Assembly: GCA_046349935.1 (NCBI GenBank)
Contig: JAXMBK010000003.1
Coordinates: 868,001-932,000, forward strand
Direction: 5' to 3'
Length of the DNA stretch: 64,000 bases
From: CAIXSC01 sp046349935
GTDB taxonomy: Bacteria > Planctomycetota > Planctomycetia > Pirellulales > Pirellulaceae
The notes below the pieces were generated by a model. It saw only the letters and a list, made by a program, of their open reading frames with translations. It did no database searches and was not told the origin of the DNA. Below, piece after piece: positions 24,089 to 32,716 of this stretch. Both the position numbers and the translations under genes were made by a program. Position 1 is the stretch's first letter, and each line of letters starts with the position of its first letter.

Positions 24089-26992
24089 ATGACCCTGACA
24101 TTCTTGATGCGTCTCGCCCGACGCGTCCCGCTCGCCGGCCTCTCGTGCCTCGTCGCCGCCGCTTCGCTTCTCGGCTGCTCCAGCAGCGAAGAACCGATTA
24201 CCGCACAACGCAGTCGGTACGAGGCGGGCGACAGCGGCAGCGAACCGTCCGGCGCCGCCGGGAAAACAGAGCGCGAACAGCCGCTTACCGACAAGGCGCC
24301 GCCCGCGCCCGAGGGACGCGGCATCGACGAGGCCGACGGCGCCCGCGGCGGCGATGCTCCCGCGGCGACCGCCCAGCGCGGTATGCCGCCCGCAGGCGAA
24401 GCCCCCGCGGCGCCCTCCAAAGCGGCCCCCGCCGCCGACGCGACGCCCGAACAATTGCTGCTCGAACTCGCGCGACTCGATCAAGAAGAGCCTCAGCCCG
24501 GCCGAAGCCAGCGCGAATTGATCGACAAACTGCGAACGTGGCTCAGCAACCGTATGGCGCTGGCCGACCGCGTGCTCGAGTCGGACGCCACGGACAAGCA
24601 GAAGCTGCAGGCGGCCAAGTCGAAGAAGGTCGTGCTGATACAAATGTCGCAGTTGCAAATGCCGAACGTGGAAAAGGGGCTGCGCGACCTAGGCAAGGCG
24701 GCGCTCCTGTCCGACGGACCGTTGATGCAGCAATTCGGCCGCGTCACGCAACTCGAACTCGAGTTGGCCAAGGCGTTCGCCGGCGCCGCCGACGATCCCC
24801 AGCCAATCGTCGACGCGCTCGATGCCGCACTCGCCTCGCCTGACAAGAACGAAGAGCTGTTCAACGCCGTCGCCAGCGCCGCAGTCGCGCTGCAGCAGAT
24901 GAACCAACCCGAAGCGGCCCTCAAGTCGCTCAAGTCGGTGGAAGAGGCCTTTAAGGACGCCAAGCAAGAACGCATCGTGATGCTTCTGTCGCGGCTCGTC
25001 GAGCTCCGTCAATTGCTGGAAAGCGGCATCGACGAACAGGCCGACGCCATCGCCAAGGGAGACGCCGACGCGAAGGAAAAATTCTTCGCCACCGTCAAGA
25101 AACTTGTCGAAGACAAGCCGGGCGCCGGGCTGCTCGAAAAACTCACCATGCTCGCTCAACAGTTCGAGTTCACGCGGAAGTACGACGTCGCCAGCCAGAT
25201 CTATGCGGCGATCGAAGTCGGCTACAAGGACCACTCCGATGCCGACCTAGGCAAAAAGGCGCTCGCCCAAATCGTCGCCGGCCGCCGCCGCGCCGACCTC
25301 GTCGGCAAGCCGTTCGCCGTCGAGGCGAAGAACACCGACGGTTCGGCGTTCGACTGGAAGAAGTACGAAGGCAAGGTCGTGCTCGTCGACTTCTGGGCCA
25401 CCTGGTGCGGCCCCTGCCGTCAAGAGATCCCCAACATCAAACGCGCCTACGACAAGTTCAAGGATCAAGGATTTGACGTCGTCGGCGTGAACCTCGATCA
25501 GGAGCGCAGCGAGCTCGATCAGTTCCTGGAAGCGCAGCCGCTGCCTTGGACCACCGTCGTCGACGCGCAGGCGCTGGTCGACCAGTGCGGCGTCGAATCG
25601 ATCCCGTTCGTGGTGTTGGTGGGACGAGACGGTCGAGTGCTCGACCTGCACACCCGCGGCCCCGCGCTCGATGAACGCCTCGCCGAACTCTTCGGCGCTG
25701 CAGACGCGAAACCCGACGCGAAACCAGAAGCCACGCCCGCAGCGGAAAAGCCGACCGAAGAGGCTCCGCCTGCAGAAAAGCCGGCCGCGGAGAAGCCGGC
25801 AACCGAGAAACCGGCTGCGGGCGACGGCGCGTCGCTGCCCCAGCCCGTCGACCACTCGATCGCACTCGCCGCGTGGCTGGCGGACGAGCCCGCCGCAGAC
25901 AAGACAGGCGCAGACAAGCCAGGCGCAGACAAGCCAGGCGCAGACAAGACAGGCGCCAAGAAGGACGACGGCCCCAAACTGCCCGACGTCAATCCGTACG
26001 CCCCCCGCCCCGACCTGAACGCGCAAGAACTGCAAACGTTCCTCGAGAAGATGCTCGACAAACCCAAGAGCATCCAGCAACGTCCCGGATTTTCGGAAGC
26101 GATCGTGATCGCCGCCGACCGACTGATGGCGCTTCCCGACGCCAGCGACAAGGCGGCGCTGCTGGCCGTCACCACGAAACTGGAAATCTTCCATCGCCAA
26201 GCGGCGACAGGCAATCTCGAGGCCAACAAACAGCTCGCGGAACTGATCGGCGGCCTCCTCGAAGATAAACGTCCCGCCGTCGCCAAGGCGGTCCGTCACT
26301 TGGCGTTGGAACAGAAGACGAACAAGATCGACGACTTGAAGCCCGAGGAAGTTCAAGCGTTGCTGTCCGAACTACGGACTTTTTTCACCGAAGAGCAGCT
26401 CGAAGAACGCCACCTGCGTTTGGCGTCGAACACGACGCGATTGATCAACAAAGTTGATGATGAAGCAGAACGGGAAAAGTTGTTCGCCGAGTTTGGCGGG
26501 CTGTTTGCCAAAAGCACCAACCGGACCCTGGCGCGCTATGGCAAAAAGCTGGCGACGCCGCCCGAAGCGTCCGATTCGGACCTCGTCGGTCAGCCGCTGG
26601 AACTCGCCGGCCGAACGTTGGCGGGCGATGCGTTCGACTGGAAGAAGTACCGCGGCAAAGTGGTGCTCGTCGACTTTTGGGCCACCTGGTGCGGTCCTTG
26701 CCGTCGGGAAATGCCGCACGTCCGCGAAGCGTTCGACAAGCTCAACTCCCAAGGCTTCGAAGTAGTCGGCGTGAGCCTCGACCAGGACCTCGACGCCCTG
26801 GCCGAATTTGACAAAGAGCATAAGATTCCCTGGGCGACGTTGGCGGGAGACGAGACGCAAGAGCTGGCCAAGCGTTACGGCGTCCGAGGCATCCCGACCA
26901 TGATGCTGGTCGACCGCGAAGGCAACATTGTCGCCGTCGCGCACCAGATCGGCGCCCTCCAACCGAAGATCGCTGAACTCTTGAAGAAGTAG
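24089..26992 (+). CDS. Lipoprotein with two thioredoxin/TlpA-like redoxin domains
   Basis: 967 aa. The start at MTLTFLMRLARR gives a lipoprotein signal with lipobox LLGC (Cys30). A long helical region (about 100-410) follows, then a TlpA-type domain with WCGPC in VDFWATWCGPCRQEIPN. Next is a Lys/Pro/Ala-rich linker containing four near-perfect GADK-type repeats, a second helical region, and a second redoxin domain with WCGPC in VDFWATWCGPCRREMPH. Both domains keep the CxxC pair and the downstream cis-Pro (IPFVVLVG, IPTMMLVD). It is probably a membrane-anchored, extracytoplasmic thiol-disulfide reductase. The two domains are close to each other in sequence, which suggests an internal duplication. 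Confidence 0.9.
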   Translation: MTLTFLMRLARRVPLAGLSCLVAAASLLGCSSSEEPITAQRSRYEAGDSGSEPSGAAGKTEREQPLTDKAPPAPEGRGIDEADGARGGDAPAATAQRGMPPAGEAPAAPSKAAPAADATPEQLLLELARLDQEEPQPGRSQRELIDKLRTWLSNRMALADRVLESDATDKQKLQAAKSKKVVLIQMSQLQMPNVEKGLRDLGKAALLSDGPLMQQFGRVTQLELELAKAFAGAADDPQPIVDALDAALASPDKNEELFNAVASAAVALQQMNQPEAALKSLKSVEEAFKDAKQERIVMLLSRLVELRQLLESGIDEQADAIAKGDADAKEKFFATVKKLVEDKPGAGLLEKLTMLAQQFEFTRKYDVASQIYAAIEVGYKDHSDADLGKKALAQIVAGRRRADLVGKPFAVEAKNTDGSAFDWKKYEGKVVLVDFWATWCGPCRQEIPNIKRAYDKFKDQGFDVVGVNLDQERSELDQFLEAQPLPWTTVVDAQALVDQCGVESIPFVVLVGRDGRVLDLHTRGPALDERLAELFGAADAKPDAKPEATPAAEKPTEEAPPAEKPAAEKPATEKPAAGDGASLPQPVDHSIALAAWLADEPAADKTGADKPGADKPGADKTGAKKDDGPKLPDVNPYAPRPDLNAQELQTFLEKMLDKPKSIQQRPGFSEAIVIAADRLMALPDASDKAALLAVTTKLEIFHRQAATGNLEANKQLAELIGGLLEDKRPAVAKAVRHLALEQKTNKIDDLKPEEVQALLSELRTFFTEEQLEERHLRLASNTTRLINKVDDEAEREKLFAEFGGLFAKSTNRTLARYGKKLATPPEASDSDLVGQPLELAGRTLAGDAFDWKKYRGKVVLVDFWATWCGPCRREMPHVREAFDKLNSQGFEVVGVSLDQDLDALAEFDKEHKIPWATLAGDETQELAKRYGVRGIPTMMLVDREGNIVAVAHQIGALQPKIAELLKK
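25893..25960 (+). repeat. 15-bp in-frame tandem repeat in the redoxin linker
   Basis: About four copies of the unit gcagacaagccaggc, alternating with gcagacaagacaggc, encode ADKPG/ADKTG repeats. They are in frame with the lipoprotein gene and sit in the disordered linker between the two thioredoxin domains. Copy number could vary between strains by slippage. Confidence 0.9.
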
Positions 26993-27047
26993 TCATTGCC
27001 GAGCAGCCGACGATTCGCTGGGGCGAATTTCACGCACGGACTCCTCC

Positions 27048-28373
27048 ATGCGCTCGCCCTTCGTTTTCGCCGATAAATCGTCTTTCGCACTACTTCATGC
27101 TTTGCGGCGAGCCGGCCTAACCGCCGCCGTGCTCGCGCCCAGCCTTCCGCGGTTGGCGCCGCCCATCTTCCAGCGTTGGCTCGGGCCCTGCGCGGCGCTG
27201 TGGCCGATCGGCGTGCCGGCCGGAACGCGGTGGAGCGTGGTGAGTTCTCGGTTGCCCCGCGCACTCGACGCCCAACCCGAATGGTTTGAGAGCCTGCGCG
27301 ACGTCTGTTTCGACGCGACCGTACGTCGCGCGGCCTTGTTGAGCGTCTCGGGAACGGCCGGCGCACCTCACGTGCGCCACGCCGCTCGCACGCTGCATCT
27401 ACGCTCGATCGAGGTGCACGTCGCGTCCGACGAGTATGGCGACGACGTCGATCCGACGACGTTCGCCCGCGACGTCGTGCGACATCTTGAGTTGCTCCCG
27501 GCCAGCGCCGTGCCGCTTTGGCTGATTCCGTGCACGCACGCGGCATCCCCAAGTCGCTCGGTCGTTTGCCCTGACGCGGCGCTGCGCGACCGAGCCGCCG
27601 TGCTGCTTGGAGACCTCGTCCGGCCCTTGCGAGTTCGACGCGGAGGCGTGTTGGAGCGGCTGCTGCGGGCGCGCAGCGACGAAAGACTGCCGGCGAATGC
27701 CTGGCCGCACCGCGTGCTTCCCTCCGCCAGCGTTCTTCGACCGCCGCCTCGTCGGCGTCAACACCCTGCGTCTCCCGTCTCCGACGCCGGTCCAGCCCCT
27801 TTGCAACTCCCCTGGCCGGCGCTCGTCCACTGCACGCGACGCTGCGACGGTCCGTGGCCGGACCAGACGGAGGACGAGTACCACAGCGAGTTGCTGTGGG
27901 GGCTCGACGAGCGCGATCGATCGCCTTTGGCCGCCCTCCGGCGAATCCTCTTCGAAGCTCGTCTGCGGGCGTCGGCGACGGCCCTGCGCGGCGGGCGTCG
28001 CATGGTCTGCTTCACCAGCCGGCCGCTCGCTCGCCTGTCCGCCTTTCGTTGTTATCGACGCCATCGACGGCGTTGGGACTTTGAGCCGTACGGACTGGCG
28101 ATTCGTCAAGACTGGCTTGCCGCACGCGGCGCTCGCCCTGTGATCTACGGCGACGAGGCCGACTGGCGCACGCTGCCGCCCGCATCTCAGCCGTGGTTCC
28201 AACCTCGTGGAAACTCCATCGACTGGCAGATGGAGCAGGAATGGCGCATCGCGGGCGACGTCGACCTCGCGCAATTGGACTCCCATGACGCTTTTCTCTT
28301 CGTGAAAAGCCCGCTCGAGGCGTACGCTCTGCAGCCTTTCAGCCGCTGGCGCGTCGTCTCGCTCGACGCCTGA
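27048..28373 (+). CDS. Uncharacterised 441-aa protein, possible Rossmann-like N-terminus and DUF2971-like C-terminus
   Basis: I do not recognise this as a named family. It has no signal peptide or membrane helix and is rich in Arg and Trp. The N-terminal part has hydrophobic strands followed by a glycine turn (RRAALLSVSGTAGAPHVRHA), then HLRSIEVHV, and later LVRPLRVRRGGVLERLL, which looks like an alternating alpha/beta (Rossmann-like) domain. The C-terminal part has MVCFTSRPLARL, FEPYGLAIRQDWLAARGARPVIYGD and DWQMEQEWRIAGDVDL. The order of a Phe-Thr strand, YG, PV.YGD and E.EWR recalls DUF2971-like proteins, but this is a weak resemblance. It lies between a redoxin lipoprotein and the SufE-SufS gene, all on the plus strand. 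Confidence 0.6.
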   Translation: MRSPFVFADKSSFALLHALRRAGLTAAVLAPSLPRLAPPIFQRWLGPCAALWPIGVPAGTRWSVVSSRLPRALDAQPEWFESLRDVCFDATVRRAALLSVSGTAGAPHVRHAARTLHLRSIEVHVASDEYGDDVDPTTFARDVVRHLELLPASAVPLWLIPCTHAASPSRSVVCPDAALRDRAAVLLGDLVRPLRVRRGGVLERLLRARSDERLPANAWPHRVLPSASVLRPPPRRRQHPASPVSDAGPAPLQLPWPALVHCTRRCDGPWPDQTEDEYHSELLWGLDERDRSPLAALRRILFEARLRASATALRGGRRMVCFTSRPLARLSAFRCYRRHRRRWDFEPYGLAIRQDWLAARGARPVIYGDEADWRTLPPASQPWFQPRGNSIDWQMEQEWRIAGDVDLAQLDSHDAFLFVKSPLEAYALQPFSRWRVVSLDA

Positions 28374-28450
28374 CCAACTTGGGCCTACACGATCCCGAAC
28401 CTGCCCGACTACACTACGGGTGCACGTCCTTTGCATCCGTGGAGTGAGTG

Positions 28451-30235
28451 ATGACAGCGGTTCCCACACTCGGGGAGATCGTTTCGGAGTTCTCGGAACT
28501 CGACGACGCCACCGAGCGGCTTGAGTACTTGATTGAGATCGGCGACGCCTTGCCCGAGTTTCCGGCCGATTCGCGGACGGAAGCGAATCGTGTGCAGGGG
28601 TGCCAAAGCAACGTGTGGCTGATCGCACGCCGCCCCGACGAGGCGACTCAAACGCTGGACCTGCTCGCCGATAGCGACGCCCCCATGGTCAAGGGGCTCG
28701 TCGCCATCCTGGTCTCCGCCTACTCGGGAAAGCCAGCCCAGGAAATACTCGATTTCCCCGTGGAGTCTCTGTTCGACCGGCTGAAGCTGCGCACGTTCAT
28801 CTCGCCGATGCGCAGCAACGGCCTGCATTCGATGGTGCTCTTTGTCCGCAATCTGGCCGAGCGTACGGTAGCCGCCTTGCCGAACAGCGCCGCTTCGCCG
28901 GACAGCGCCGCTTCGCAGACAAGCGTGGCTTCCCAAGATGCGTCCAGCGGACGGCAGCCCGCACCTGCACACGCGTCCCCGGCGCTTCCGTTCACGCCGC
29001 AAGAGCTGGCGTCGTTGCGGGCGGACTTCCCGATTTTGTCGAGAACCTTCGACGACGACCGTTCGCTGGTCTACCTCGACAACGCGGCGACGACTCAGCG
29101 GCCTCGCCAAGTGCTCGACGCCATGAACGAGGCGTACGAGCGGTACTTCAGCAACGTCCATCGCGGAGGTCATGCGCTGGCCGCCGAGACGACGGAACAC
29201 TACGAGCACGCGCGTCGCCGCGTGCGCGACTTCGTGAACGCGCGGCACTCGCACGAGATCATCTTCACCTCCGGCACGACGGCGGCGATCAACCTGGTCG
29301 CCCGCAGTTGGGGCGACGCCAACCTGCGCCCCGGCGACGAAGTGCTGCTTACCGAACTCGAACACCACTCCAATATCGTCCCCTGGCAGCAGCTCGCTCA
29401 ACGCACGGGTTGCGTCCTTCGCTACGCGCCGATCGCGGACGACGGCCAGCTCGACCTCGATCGCTGGTCGGAGCGGTTGACCTCGCGAACGAAGCTGGTC
29501 GCCGTGACCGCGGTCTCCAACGTGCTCGGCGTCATCAATCCGATCGACGAGCTCGCGCGCCGCGCTCATGCGAGCGGCGCAAAGATCTTGGTGGACGCCG
29601 CCCAGGCCGCGCCGCACCAATCGCTCGACGTCCGTCACAGCGACGTCGACTTTCTGGCCTTCAGCGGCCACAAGATGCTCGGCCCTTCCGGCATCGGCGT
29701 TCTGTACGGCAAAGAATCGGAACTCGACGCCATGCCGCCGTTCTTGGGCGGCGGCAGCATGATTCGCACCGTGACGCTCGAGGGCTTCACGCCCGCAACG
29801 CTGCCGTCGAAATTTGAGGCGGGCACGCCGCCGATCGTCGAAGCCATCGGACTGGGCGCCGCCATCGACTACCTCCAACAAGTGGGACTCGACCGCATCC
29901 ACGCCCACGAGCAACAACTGGCGGCGGCGGCTCACGCGGCGTTGGAATCGATCGCGGGTCTCACGATCCTGGGTCCCGCACCAGCGCGGAAAGGCGGCAT
30001 CGTCACCTTCACGCTTGCCGGCGCTCACCCCGATGAGGTCGCCAAAGTGCTCGACGCACACGGCGTCGCGATCCGCTCCGGCCATCACTGCGCCATGCCG
30101 TTGCATCAGCGTCTGGGGCTGTCGGCCAGCAGTCGCGCCAGCTTCTACCTGTACAACACCGCAGAAGAAGTCCAGCGATTGGCCGAAGGGCTGTTGCGTG
30201 CGCGGCAGATGTTCGATCGTCGTCGCGGCCCGTAG
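28451..30235 (+). CDS. SufE-SufS fusion: sulfur acceptor joined to cysteine desulfurase
   Basis: 594-aa fusion. Residues 1-140 are SufE-like, with the persulfide-accepting cysteine in RVQGCQSNVWL at position 51. A Ser/Ala-rich linker of about 40 residues follows. The rest is a group II PLP-dependent cysteine desulfurase: VYLDNAATTQRP, TSGTTAAINLVARSW, DAAQAAPH, the PLP lysine in FSGHKMLGPSG (near 405), and the active-site Cys in IRSGHHCAMPLH (near 545). Sulfur would pass from the desulfurase Cys to the SufE Cys within one chain for Fe-S cluster assembly. No sufBCD genes are seen nearby. ATG start with GGAGTG upstream. Confidence 0.95.
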   Translation: MTAVPTLGEIVSEFSELDDATERLEYLIEIGDALPEFPADSRTEANRVQGCQSNVWLIARRPDEATQTLDLLADSDAPMVKGLVAILVSAYSGKPAQEILDFPVESLFDRLKLRTFISPMRSNGLHSMVLFVRNLAERTVAALPNSAASPDSAASQTSVASQDASSGRQPAPAHASPALPFTPQELASLRADFPILSRTFDDDRSLVYLDNAATTQRPRQVLDAMNEAYERYFSNVHRGGHALAAETTEHYEHARRRVRDFVNARHSHEIIFTSGTTAAINLVARSWGDANLRPGDEVLLTELEHHSNIVPWQQLAQRTGCVLRYAPIADDGQLDLDRWSERLTSRTKLVAVTAVSNVLGVINPIDELARRAHASGAKILVDAAQAAPHQSLDVRHSDVDFLAFSGHKMLGPSGIGVLYGKESELDAMPPFLGGGSMIRTVTLEGFTPATLPSKFEAGTPPIVEAIGLGAAIDYLQQVGLDRIHAHEQQLAAAAHAALESIAGLTILGPAPARKGGIVTFTLAGAHPDEVAKVLDAHGVAIRSGHHCAMPLHQRLGLSASSRASFYLYNTAEEVQRLAEGLLRARQMFDRRRGP

Positions 30236-30293
30236 CCCGCCGCCGAATGCAGCGTCATAATCGCCGCTGATCTTCATCCTGGGAGCTGTTCGC

Positions 30294-31358
30294 ATGGTGC
30301 GCGTACTTGATCGGTCCACCGTCTGTCTGTTCGTCGTCAGCGTCGGCATCCTTGCCGCGTCATTCGCGCCGCCCTGCTCGGCCCAAATGGCCGGCGATTC
30401 GGCGGCGACGGGGCAGAAGGGCGTGGAGTTGGTGGAGTTTCTCTACGAGAAGGCGCCGTTTCCCGAAGTGCATGCGACGACGATCGAGGCGACGCCCGCC
30501 GGCCTGGTCTGCGCCATGTTCGGCGGCACTCGAGAACAGAACCCCGACGTCGTGATTTGGGTGTCGCGGCGCGAGGACGCCGGTTGGACGGCGCCGGTGC
30601 AAGTCGCGGACGGCGTGCAGGCCGATGGCAAACGTCACCCTTGCTGGAACCCCGTGTTGTTCCAGGCGCCGCAGGGCCCGCTACAGCTGTATTACAAAGT
30701 CGGCCCCAGCCCGAGCACCTGGTGGGGGATGAAAATCGAATCGACCGACGGCGGCAAGACTTGGACCAAGCCCGAGCGGCTTCCGGACGACATCGCGGGC
30801 CCGATCAAGAACAAGCCAGTGCTGCTCGCCAGCGGCCGCTTGCTGTGCGGGTCCAGCACGGAAGACGCCGGTTGGCGCGTGCACCTGGAATGGACCTCCG
30901 ATCTGGGTCGAACATGGAAACGGACGCCGGCGCTGAACGACGGCAAAGCGTTCGGCGCCATCCAGCCGACGATCCTCTTGCATGGCGGCGACAAGCTGCA
31001 GATCCTCTGCCGAAGCAAAGGTCTGGGGAAGGTGCTTTCCAGCTTCTCGAGCGACGCGGGCGAGACCTGGACGCCGCTGGAACCGATCGACCTGCCGAAC
31101 CCCAACTCGGGCATCGACGGAGTGACGCTGCGCGACGGCCGTCATCTGCTGGTCTACAATCACACGCCCAAAGGCCGCAGCCCGCTCAACGTGGCGCTCT
31201 CGACCGACGGCCTGGCCTGGAAACCGATCCTGGAACTCGAGCGAGAGAAAGGCGAGTACTCGTATCCGGCGGTGATTCAATCGCCCGACGGCAAGGTCCA
31301 CATCACGTACACGTGGAAACGCCAACGTGTGCGGCACGTGGTGCTGAAAGATTTTTGA
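30294..31358 (+). CDS. Secreted sialidase-family (BNR repeat) protein
   Basis: 354 aa with a signal peptide ending near PPCSAQ. At least three Asp-box-type motifs mark a six-bladed propeller of the sialidase superfamily: STDGGKTW, TSDLGRTW and SSDAGETW. Ligand-facing segments such as RHPCWNPVLF and GAIQPTILL are typical of planctomycete 'exo-alpha-sialidase-like' proteins. Many members do not cleave sialic acid, so only a role with glycans outside the cytoplasm is inferred. GGGAG lies 10 bases before the ATG. Confidence 0.82.
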   Translation: MVRVLDRSTVCLFVVSVGILAASFAPPCSAQMAGDSAATGQKGVELVEFLYEKAPFPEVHATTIEATPAGLVCAMFGGTREQNPDVVIWVSRREDAGWTAPVQVADGVQADGKRHPCWNPVLFQAPQGPLQLYYKVGPSPSTWWGMKIESTDGGKTWTKPERLPDDIAGPIKNKPVLLASGRLLCGSSTEDAGWRVHLEWTSDLGRTWKRTPALNDGKAFGAIQPTILLHGGDKLQILCRSKGLGKVLSSFSSDAGETWTPLEPIDLPNPNSGIDGVTLRDGRHLLVYNHTPKGRSPLNVALSTDGLAWKPILELEREKGEYSYPAVIQSPDGKVHITYTWKRQRVRHVVLKDF

Positions 31359-31880
31359 ATTGAGCCTGCGCGTGTCTGCGTTTGTGGACTTGAGCCGAAG
31401 GTTTTGGAGTTGCCTTGTTTTGGGGATGTGCAGGCGGTTGATTCCCTTGCCACCGCGGGAACACGCGATCGAGGAGCGTCGTCGTGACTGAAACGGGCCA
31501 GTGCTGAAAGGCCATTCACCCCGAAGGGGTGCGACAGGCCAGCCCAGGGCGGAGCGAAGCGCAGCCCTGGGTTTCGCGGTATTCCGGCGAGTTGGTCGCC
31601 CTGAAAGGGCCGAACAACGAGAACGGCCGGCGTTCGCCGTGTGCCGCCCTTTCAGGGCTTGCGGAGAGCGTCTCGGCATGGCTTTCCCAGGGCGCCGCGG
31701 CACGGCTGCGCCGTGTCTCTCTGCCCTGGGCTGACCTGTCGCCGCCCCTTCGGGGCGGAGCAAACCATATCGTCGACAACCTACGAGGACGTCAAGTTCC
31801 AATAACAGCGCAACTTCAAAAGCCGGAGGCTAGCGCCATTCGGCTGAGCGGGGATGGCGCCGCCCAATCGGTGCATACTG
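31359..31880. other. 522-bp intergenic region between convergent genes, mostly repeat
   Basis: The sialidase-like gene ends on the left and the ABC ATPase gene ends on the right, so no promoter is required here. The middle half is occupied by a facing pair of CCCCGAAGGGG/CAGCCCAGGGC repeat modules. I see no gene. Confidence 0.7.
31508..31765. repeat. Inverted pair of CCCCGAAGGGG/CAGCCCAGGGC modules
   Basis: The left module reads CCCCGAAGGGG, cgacaggccagcccagggc, GCCCTGGG, then ccctgaaagggc. The right module is the same order on the other strand, ending in gccctgggctgacctgtcgc and CCCCTTCGGGG. The right arm, inverted, closely matches the unit at 5694-5806. Confidence 0.85.
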
Positions 31881-32627
31881 CTATTCCAGCACTTGGCTCA
31901 GGAACTTTTGCGCTCGCGGCGTCCGCGGCCGCTCGAGAACTTCGCTGGGCGGGCCCTCTTCGATGATTTTGCCGTCGGCCAGGATGAAGACGCGATCGGC
32001 CGCCTTCCGCGCAAAGTTGATCTCATGCGTGACCAGGATCAACGTGAGTCCTTCGCGTTTAAGGTCGACCATCGCCGAGAGGACTTCGGCCTTGAGTTCG
32101 GGATCGAGTGCACTCGTGATTTCGTCGCACAGCAAACCGCGCGGCTCCATCGCCAGCGCCCGAGCGATCGCCACTCGCTGCTTCTGTCCGCCCGAAAGCT
32201 GACGCGGGTAGTGGTCGAGTCGTTCGCCGAGTCCCACGCGTTTTAGGAGGCGGGCGGCCCGGTCCGCCGCGTCGTCGTGCGCAAGCTTCAGGACTTGCCG
32301 CGGCGCCTCCATGACGTTTTCGAGCGCCGTCATGTGCGGAAACAGCTGGAAGTCTTGAAAGATCATGCCGAACAAGCGACGCACGGCCGCCATGTCGGCC
32401 GGTCGAGTTTGCGGACGGAGCGTGTGTTCGCCGACGCGAATCTCGCCGCCGTCGAACGTGTGCAGTCCGTTGATGCAGCGCAGGATGGTCGATTTGCCGC
32501 CGCCCGAGGGACCGATCAGCGCCACCGTCTCGCCCGGCTCGATGGCCATCTGGATGCCGTCCAGCACCATGCGGCCGCCGTAGCGTTTGGTGACGTTTTC
32601 CAGCACGACGCGATTCGCGGCACTCAT
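31881..32627 (-). CDS. ABC transporter ATP-binding protein, polar amino-acid (GlnQ-like) type
   Basis: 248-aa ATPase. Walker A is GPSGGGKST, the Q-loop is in FQDFQLFPHM, the signature is LSGGQKQR, Walker B is LLCDEITSALDP and the switch His is in VTHEI. Spacing and wording (ENVTKRYGG, GLGERLDHYPRQLSGG, FARKAADRVFILADGKIIEEG) are those of the glutamine/polar-amino-acid uptake subfamily. The ATG chosen has GGAGGA nine bases upstream. No permease or binding-protein gene is adjacent, so its partners must be encoded elsewhere. Confidence 0.92.
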   Translation of the reverse strand: MSAANRVVLENVTKRYGGRMVLDGIQMAIEPGETVALIGPSGGGKSTILRCINGLHTFDGGEIRVGEHTLRPQTRPADMAAVRRLFGMIFQDFQLFPHMTALENVMEAPRQVLKLAHDDAADRAARLLKRVGLGERLDHYPRQLSGGQKQRVAIARALAMEPRGLLCDEITSALDPELKAEVLSAMVDLKREGLTLILVTHEINFARKAADRVFILADGKIIEEGPPSEVLERPRTPRAQKFLSQVLE

Positions 32628-32716
32628 TCGCAAGTCCTCCGATTGACGGAGTCTCTCTTATAGCAGACGCCGAGTCGCGAGTCGTGATTGCGGCCGAAAC
32701 GTGCTAACGAATCGTG

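Noticed and set aside
28409..30349. Long minus-strand open frame (about 650 codons) opposite the SufE-SufS gene
   Set aside because: It lies fully antisense to a gene with complete catalytic motifs, is rich in Arg/His/Val from GC-rich complement and has no family features. Similar antisense frames opposite 441-1811, 37931-39847 and 25247-26356 were dropped for the same reason.
31881..32627. Possible amino-acid uptake operon
   Set aside because: Only the ATPase gene is present; neighbours are an EEP protein and a repeat region, with no permease or binding protein.
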